Origin: Acidobacteriota bacterium
Lineage (GTDB): Bacteria > Acidobacteriota > UBA6911 > RPQK01 > JAJDTT01
Direction of reading: 5' to 3'
Length of the DNA stretch: 64,000 nucleotides
Assembly: GCA_028874215.1 (NCBI GenBank)
Contig: JAPPLF010000003.1
Coordinates: 25,813-89,812 of the forward strand
Below, one piece after another: positions 59,979 through 64,000 of the stretch (its first letter is position 1; the number at the start of each line of letters is the position of its first letter). Position numbers and translations under genes: made by a program. The notes beneath the pieces are model-generated. The model searched no databases. It was given only the letters and a program-made list of their open reading frames with translations, and was not told the origin of the DNA.

Positions 59979-62900
59979 CTAGAACGAGAAGCGGAACCCA
60001 ATCTGAATCTGACGCGCCGTCGCCGCCGAGGTCACCCGGCCAACGCCGCCACTGGCATGGTTGCCGTTGGGGGCGTTGAAGATGGCGTGGTTGAAGGCGT
60101 TGAAGAAGTCCGCCCGGACGTCGAAGGTCTTGTCTTCTCCGAGGGCGAAATTCTTGTGCAGCGAGAGATCCACGACGGGTACTCCGTCATACCGTAGCGG
60201 ATAGGGGGCGCCGTTACCCAGTGCTCGCCGGGCTGCCTCGTGGCAGGTGGCGGCCCCGCCGCAAAGCGACCGGTCCATGATCCGCTGCCCCGGCACGTCC
60301 GGGTTCTCGACACCAGGGGCCGTGAAGGCGCTGGTGTCGTACCACCGCTCCACCGTGGCTCCGCCGCCGAGATTCCCGTCCTTGATGCGGTCGGTGTACC
60401 GGCGCGAACGACCGCCCTGGTTCCACAGGTCGGTGCCGTAGAAGACCCGGAATGGGGCTCCCGTGGTGAGTGTGGTGATACCGGTGAGTTCCCAACCGCC
60501 CAGCAGGGACTTGGTGAGCCCACCAGCGTTCCTAAAGAAGGGCAACTCCCAGATGGCAGACATGTAGTAGGTGCTGGAGCGGTCGTGCTGCATGGGCGCA
60601 CGCAGGGCGTGGCGCTCATAGTCGCGCGATCCGGACCAGTCTCCCCAGTTCCCGTTGTAGTTCATGGCCATGGCCTTGGACCAGGTGTAGCCCATGGAAA
60701 GGGCCAAACCGTCGCTGAAGCGCCGCTCCAACTTGGTCTGCAGGGAGTTGTAGTTCATGCTCCCGTGCGGCCGCAGCATGGTGTTGGGAATGACCTGAGG
60801 ATAAGGCCGCCGGGCCAACTGCCCATTCCACTCACGACCAACCTCGCCACGAGTTTCGGCAGGAATCCACTCGCGAGGTCCAGCCGTGATGGGGTCGCTG
60901 GTCAGTGAGGCGGAGCCGCCACCGATCAGTGGCACAACATAGCCTTCCGGCATGGCGACGTTGAAGGGGCTGATCTCGCGGATGTGGCGCCCCTGGTTGC
61001 CGACGTAGCCGATCTCCCACTTGGTCCCCTGGAACAGCTCGTGCTGAATCATGAGGTTGTAGGAATAGACTTGGCCTTCCTGCCAATCCAACTCTGAGAA
61101 GTAGCAGGTGCGGTAGTTGCTGTTGACCCGAATACCGTCCGCGTTGATGGCGCCGGTATCGCGGGGCAGGTTGAGCCGGATGCCGCTGATGAGGGAAGGA
61201 ACAGCCTCTCCTCGCACGGCCGGCAGGTTGATGACACCGACGTTGGGCCGCATGACCCGGGCGCGGAGAATACCGAACTCCTGGTCATAGGTCAGGCCGG
61301 CGCCGGCGCGGAGCACCGTCCGGTTGGTCCCGAACATCCGCCATGCCAGTCCGAACCGGGGCGCGAAATAGCGCCACTTGGCCTTGTAACAACCCCTGTG
61401 AGGCAGGTTTTCGAATGGGATGGCGATGCCGACGTCACCCTGCCACTGGGCGATGTCGAAACCCGCAGGCATCATCTCCACCGGATCGATCCGGTTCTTG
61501 GCCTTGGTGTAGTCATACGCGCAGTAGTAGTAGTCCCTGGTGTACGACCCATTGGGGTGGCCCTCGTAATAGGGCGGCCGCGGCTGCTCCCAGCGAAGAC
61601 CCATGTTTATGGTCAGGTTCGGACCCACCTTCCAGTCGTCGTTGATGAACCAGTTGTAGTGGCTCTGGTTAAAGTGGCCGGTGTTCTCGCCGATTCCCAG
61701 CACGTTGCCGAAGACCGAAGAGGGCGTTCCCAGCATGAAGTCCGCCCAGCCCTCGCCATAGGTGACGCCGGCAAAGCTTCCGTCCTCGTTGTACTGGAGC
61801 TGGCCCGTACCGAACCCGTTGAAGGTGTCTCCACCGGCCGCATAGGGAGGAATCCAGTAGTAGTGCACATCCAGGTTCCGGACGTGCTCGACGCCGAACT
61901 TCAGGTAATGGTCTCCCTTTCTCCAGGAGGCCGTGTACTTGAAGCCCAAACCCCAGTCGGCCAGTGGCGATTCGGTGGCGCCGCCCCAGCTCGTGTAACC
62001 GTCAGGCCTCATGCGGGGCATGTTCGCGCCGCCGCGGTTGCCGTTGGGCAGATACACTTCCCAGTTCTGGCCGTCGTCGAATCCCAGAACCCGAGGCCAG
62101 TTGGTGTCCTCGATGGGCCGTGAGATGAGCCAGGTGAACTTCCAGATGGACTGGGTGTACTCGGTGACCAGGTTGGATCCGATGGGGTTCACCCAACTGA
62201 TGCCGATCTGGTAGCCGCGGGACCGGTCCTGGAACTGGCGGTAGATGCCGTCCTGTTCGGCGCCGGGGACACCCCAAGAGCCGGTATGGGTAAAGGCAGG
62301 CGACCGCTGCCAACTGTAACGACCGAAGATGTTGTCGTCGTTGCCGAACTGGTGGTCGACGCGGAACGAGTACTTGTCGATCTTGGTATTGGTCGCACGA
62401 GGATAGGCGTAGTTGCTGGTGAGGTCCGGCTGGTTGGGGGCCGGAGGAGGCATCAGCTCCATCATCTTCTTGTAGACCGCCCCCTGCATGCTGGCCGGGA
62501 TCTGGTTGTTGGCGAAAGCTGCCCGCATTCCAGTTGCATCGTCGCGGCTTCCGGTGAAGTCGAACGGATTGTAGAGCTGGTTGATGGGCCCCTTGGCGCC
62601 CGACCCCGAAAAGTCGCCCTGGACAATGGCCGTGGAAGGCGCGGTAGCGAATCCAGCCACATTCAGGTTGTCGATGAACTTCTCATAGTGGCCGTGGAAG
62701 AAGGTCTTATCCTTGAGGATGGGACCGCCAATGGAACCGCCGCCGATGTGGTAGTCGACCGGCAGCTTCTCCCGCAGAGCTCGGTTGGCGAAAAAGTTGT
62801 TCGCATCCAGAGCCTCGTCCCGGAAGTAGTACCAGGCATGGCCGTGGAACTCGTTGCTCCCGCTCTTGGACAACATCGTGATGACCGCCCCGCCCACGCG

Positions 62901-63623
62901 GCCGTACTCGGCCGAGTAGTTGTTCGTGATCACCTTGAACTCCTGCACCGTCTCAGGGGTCGGCTGCACCGTGGGCCGCTGCGTGATGTAGCCCATGTTG
63001 TTGGAGCCGTCCAACTGGATCTGGTTGGAGTGCGAATAAAGGCCGTTGAAGGTGGGATACCCGCCGCCGTATGCGTACAGCGTAGAGTAGCCGATCTCCT
63101 GCCGTTCCTGCGTGCCGCCCGTGGTCAGGTAGGCCAGTTTCACCATGTCGCGGCCTGCCAGAGGAAGATCCAGGATCTTCTTCTCTTCGATGACCGCCGC
63201 CACCTCGGCATTGTCGGTGTCGATGATGGTGGACTGTCCCGTGACCGTCACCTGCTCGGAGATGTCACCGGGCTCCATGGTGAGGTCGACGCGGGATACG
63301 GTCTGGACCTCCAGACGGACACCCAGCGAGCGCGCCACCTTGAAGCCGGGCAGCTCTGCCGAGATGTCATAGAAACCGGGGATCAACTTGTCGATGACGT
63401 AGTCACCGCGGTCGTTGGTCACCGCCATGTGCGGGATGTTGGTGGCCGTGGCCGTAGCCGTGACCTCCACCCCAGGCACCACCGCTCCGGTCTGGTCCCT
63501 GACGGTTCCCAGCAACCGGGAGAAGGTGGCAGCCTGTCCATAGGCCAGCGGCGCTGCCAGCACATGCACGACGAGCACCAAAGCCGCCGTCGCCAGCCAT
63601 AGAGACTTGTTCTTGTAGCTCAT
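59979..63623 (-). CDS. Oar-type TonB-dependent receptor
   Basis: A 1214-residue outer-membrane protein. Signal peptide ends AAPLAYGQA; a carboxypeptidase-regulatory-like domain follows at about 32-115 (SRLLGTVRDQTGAVVPGVEVTATATATN); a plug-like segment starts with the TonB-accessible region VTVTGQSTIIDTDNAEV; the rest is a beta-barrel ending in QIQIGFRFSF, the expected terminal outer-membrane signal with aromatic last residue. Such receptors are very numerous in Acidobacteriota and are thought to import oligosaccharides. AGGAGGAAAG precedes the ATG. Confidence 0.9.
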   Translation of the reverse strand: MSYKNKSLWLATAALVLVVHVLAAPLAYGQAATFSRLLGTVRDQTGAVVPGVEVTATATATNIPHMAVTNDRGDYVIDKLIPGFYDISAELPGFKVARSLGVRLEVQTVSRVDLTMEPGDISEQVTVTGQSTIIDTDNAEVAAVIEEKKILDLPLAGRDMVKLAYLTTGGTQERQEIGYSTLYAYGGGYPTFNGLYSHSNQIQLDGSNNMGYITQRPTVQPTPETVQEFKVITNNYSAEYGRVGGAVITMLSKSGSNEFHGHAWYYFRDEALDANNFFANRALREKLPVDYHIGGGSIGGPILKDKTFFHGHYEKFIDNLNVAGFATAPSTAIVQGDFSGSGAKGPINQLYNPFDFTGSRDDATGMRAAFANNQIPASMQGAVYKKMMELMPPPAPNQPDLTSNYAYPRATNTKIDKYSFRVDHQFGNDDNIFGRYSWQRSPAFTHTGSWGVPGAEQDGIYRQFQDRSRGYQIGISWVNPIGSNLVTEYTQSIWKFTWLISRPIEDTNWPRVLGFDDGQNWEVYLPNGNRGGANMPRMRPDGYTSWGGATESPLADWGLGFKYTASWRKGDHYLKFGVEHVRNLDVHYYWIPPYAAGGDTFNGFGTGQLQYNEDGSFAGVTYGEGWADFMLGTPSSVFGNVLGIGENTGHFNQSHYNWFINDDWKVGPNLTINMGLRWEQPRPPYYEGHPNGSYTRDYYYCAYDYTKAKNRIDPVEMMPAGFDIAQWQGDVGIAIPFENLPHRGCYKAKWRYFAPRFGLAWRMFGTNRTVLRAGAGLTYDQEFGILRARVMRPNVGVINLPAVRGEAVPSLISGIRLNLPRDTGAINADGIRVNSNYRTCYFSELDWQEGQVYSYNLMIQHELFQGTKWEIGYVGNQGRHIREISPFNVAMPEGYVVPLIGGGSASLTSDPITAGPREWIPAETRGEVGREWNGQLARRPYPQVIPNTMLRPHGSMNYNSLQTKLERRFSDGLALSMGYTWSKAMAMNYNGNWGDWSGSRDYERHALRAPMQHDRSSTYYMSAIWELPFFRNAGGLTKSLLGGWELTGITTLTTGAPFRVFYGTDLWNQGGRSRRYTDRIKDGNLGGGATVERWYDTSAFTAPGVENPDVPGQRIMDRSLCGGAATCHEAARRALGNGAPYPLRYDGVPVVDLSLHKNFALGEDKTFDVRADFFNAFNHAIFNAPNGNHASGGVGRVTSAATARQIQIGFRFSF

Positions 63624-63718
63624 TACCCTCTTTCCTCCTCGAAGCTACTCATGTTACGCGGTACCAAACCTTGCGGTCGTCCGCACCAAAAATGGGTTTA
63701 CGCCTACACGTCCGGGCT

Positions 63719-63747
63719 CTTTTAGCCGATTCGTTTCGGCGCGTCAA
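63719..63747 (-). promoter_or_regulatory. Probable sigma70 promoter of the receptor gene
   Basis: TTGACG (63747-63742) and TAAAAG (63724-63719) are 17 bp apart on the minus strand; the mRNA leader would be about 90 nt with a strong Shine-Dalgarno. Confidence 0.6.
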
Positions 63748-64000
63748 CAAAAAAATTCGCCTGCTCCAGCAGCCCGCGCTTCCTGGCGGCAGGCTGAATC
63801 CGCTTTGCGGACTCGCCATCCAATTAAGCAACTTGGGTGCCAAGATTTGACCGGGACCAAATAAAGTCTTTCTAATACTGTACTTAGGCATTTCCGACAA
63901 GCTTTCACGCTTGGCCGATACTCCATCGATTTGAACTGTGGCCACGAATTCGGGCCAAAAAACTGAATCGTGGTTTTTTTGGCGCGGGAGGGGGGAAATT
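63748..64000. other. Upstream region of the receptor, AT-richer
   Basis: About 250 bp to the window end with homopolymer runs (A or T tracts near 63748 and 63970). A 98-codon minus-strand frame here has no recognisable protein character. Likely regulatory DNA. Confidence 0.4.

Noticed and set aside
63649-63945. A 98-codon minus-strand frame upstream of the receptor
   Set aside because: No ribosome site or family resemblance; it overlaps the receptor promoter.
1-64000. tRNA, rRNA, integrase or transposase genes
   Set aside because: None was recognised in any frame or strand, so attachment sites or insertion sequences cannot be claimed from this window.

Overview
The window is about 64 kb of GC-rich bacterial chromosome, densely coded on both strands. 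The protein set points to an Acidobacteriota-like heterotroph: a 1214-residue Oar-type TonB-dependent receptor with a carboxypeptidase-regulatory N-terminus, WPQWRGP-type PQQ-like propellers, FG-GAP and CRTAC1 proteins, Tat-exported Gfo/Idh/MocA oxidoreductases, TPR lipoprotein-like proteins and a large secreted dehydrogenase with a C-terminal cytochrome c. The phylum is inferred from gene content only; no rRNA or tRNA gene was seen.

Layout. 0.2-13.6 kb: sugar and sugar-acid metabolism (two exported and one cytoplasmic Gfo/Idh/MocA enzymes, an exported DapA-like aldolase, a UxuA-like dehydratase, an SSS symporter), with tag, a CaCA exchanger, and an operon of a deoxyhypusine-synthase-like gene with a DinB gene. 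13.9-18.4 kb: MATE exporter, aminotransferase, B3/B4-domain protein, methyltransferase. 18.4-21.7 kb: a molybdate locus, an HTH regulator followed by overlapping modA, modB and modC, with a promoter and operator visible. 21.8-23.2 kb: an antitoxin/RES-toxin pair whose antitoxin carries an in-frame 168-bp duplication. 23.3-35.9 kb: secreted glycan-directed proteins, a giant cytochrome-linked dehydrogenase, and tandem paralogous carboxypeptidase-like/TPR proteins. 36.0-44.2 kb: a truncated aspartokinase-like protein, a MauE-like membrane protein, a desaturase, a sugar isomerase, a PQQ-like propeller, a 14-repeat FG-GAP protein and a redoxin. 44.3-51.7 kb: a CRTAC1, molybdopterin oxidoreductase and TPR operon, then a convergent ThDP-enzyme and beta-propeller operon. 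52.3-56.5 kb: glycolate oxidase as a fused GlcD-GlcE plus GlcF. 56.6-59.9 kb: an accessory patch with repeat-rich coiled-coil membrane proteins, a subtilase, a DUF4258/DUF2283 pair, a decayed gene fragment and flanking 80-bp direct repeats. 60.0-63.6 kb: the Oar-type receptor with its terminator and promoter.

How it fits together: the receptor, secreted propellers and predicted glycosidases would capture and open oligosaccharides. Exported and cytoplasmic Gfo/Idh/MocA enzymes, isomerases, the dehydratase and the aldolase would oxidise the sugars. The molybdate importer can supply the exported sulfite-oxidase-type enzyme at 46 kb. Two cross-cutting patterns stand out. One is a family of intergenic hairpins whose loops are conserved (TTCC or its complement) while their stems change with base pairing kept; three loci carry about 80-bp head-to-head pairs. 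The other is a recurrent TAGACT/TAGAAT hexamer 6-12 nt before start codons that lack a Shine-Dalgarno, suggesting many leaderless transcripts.
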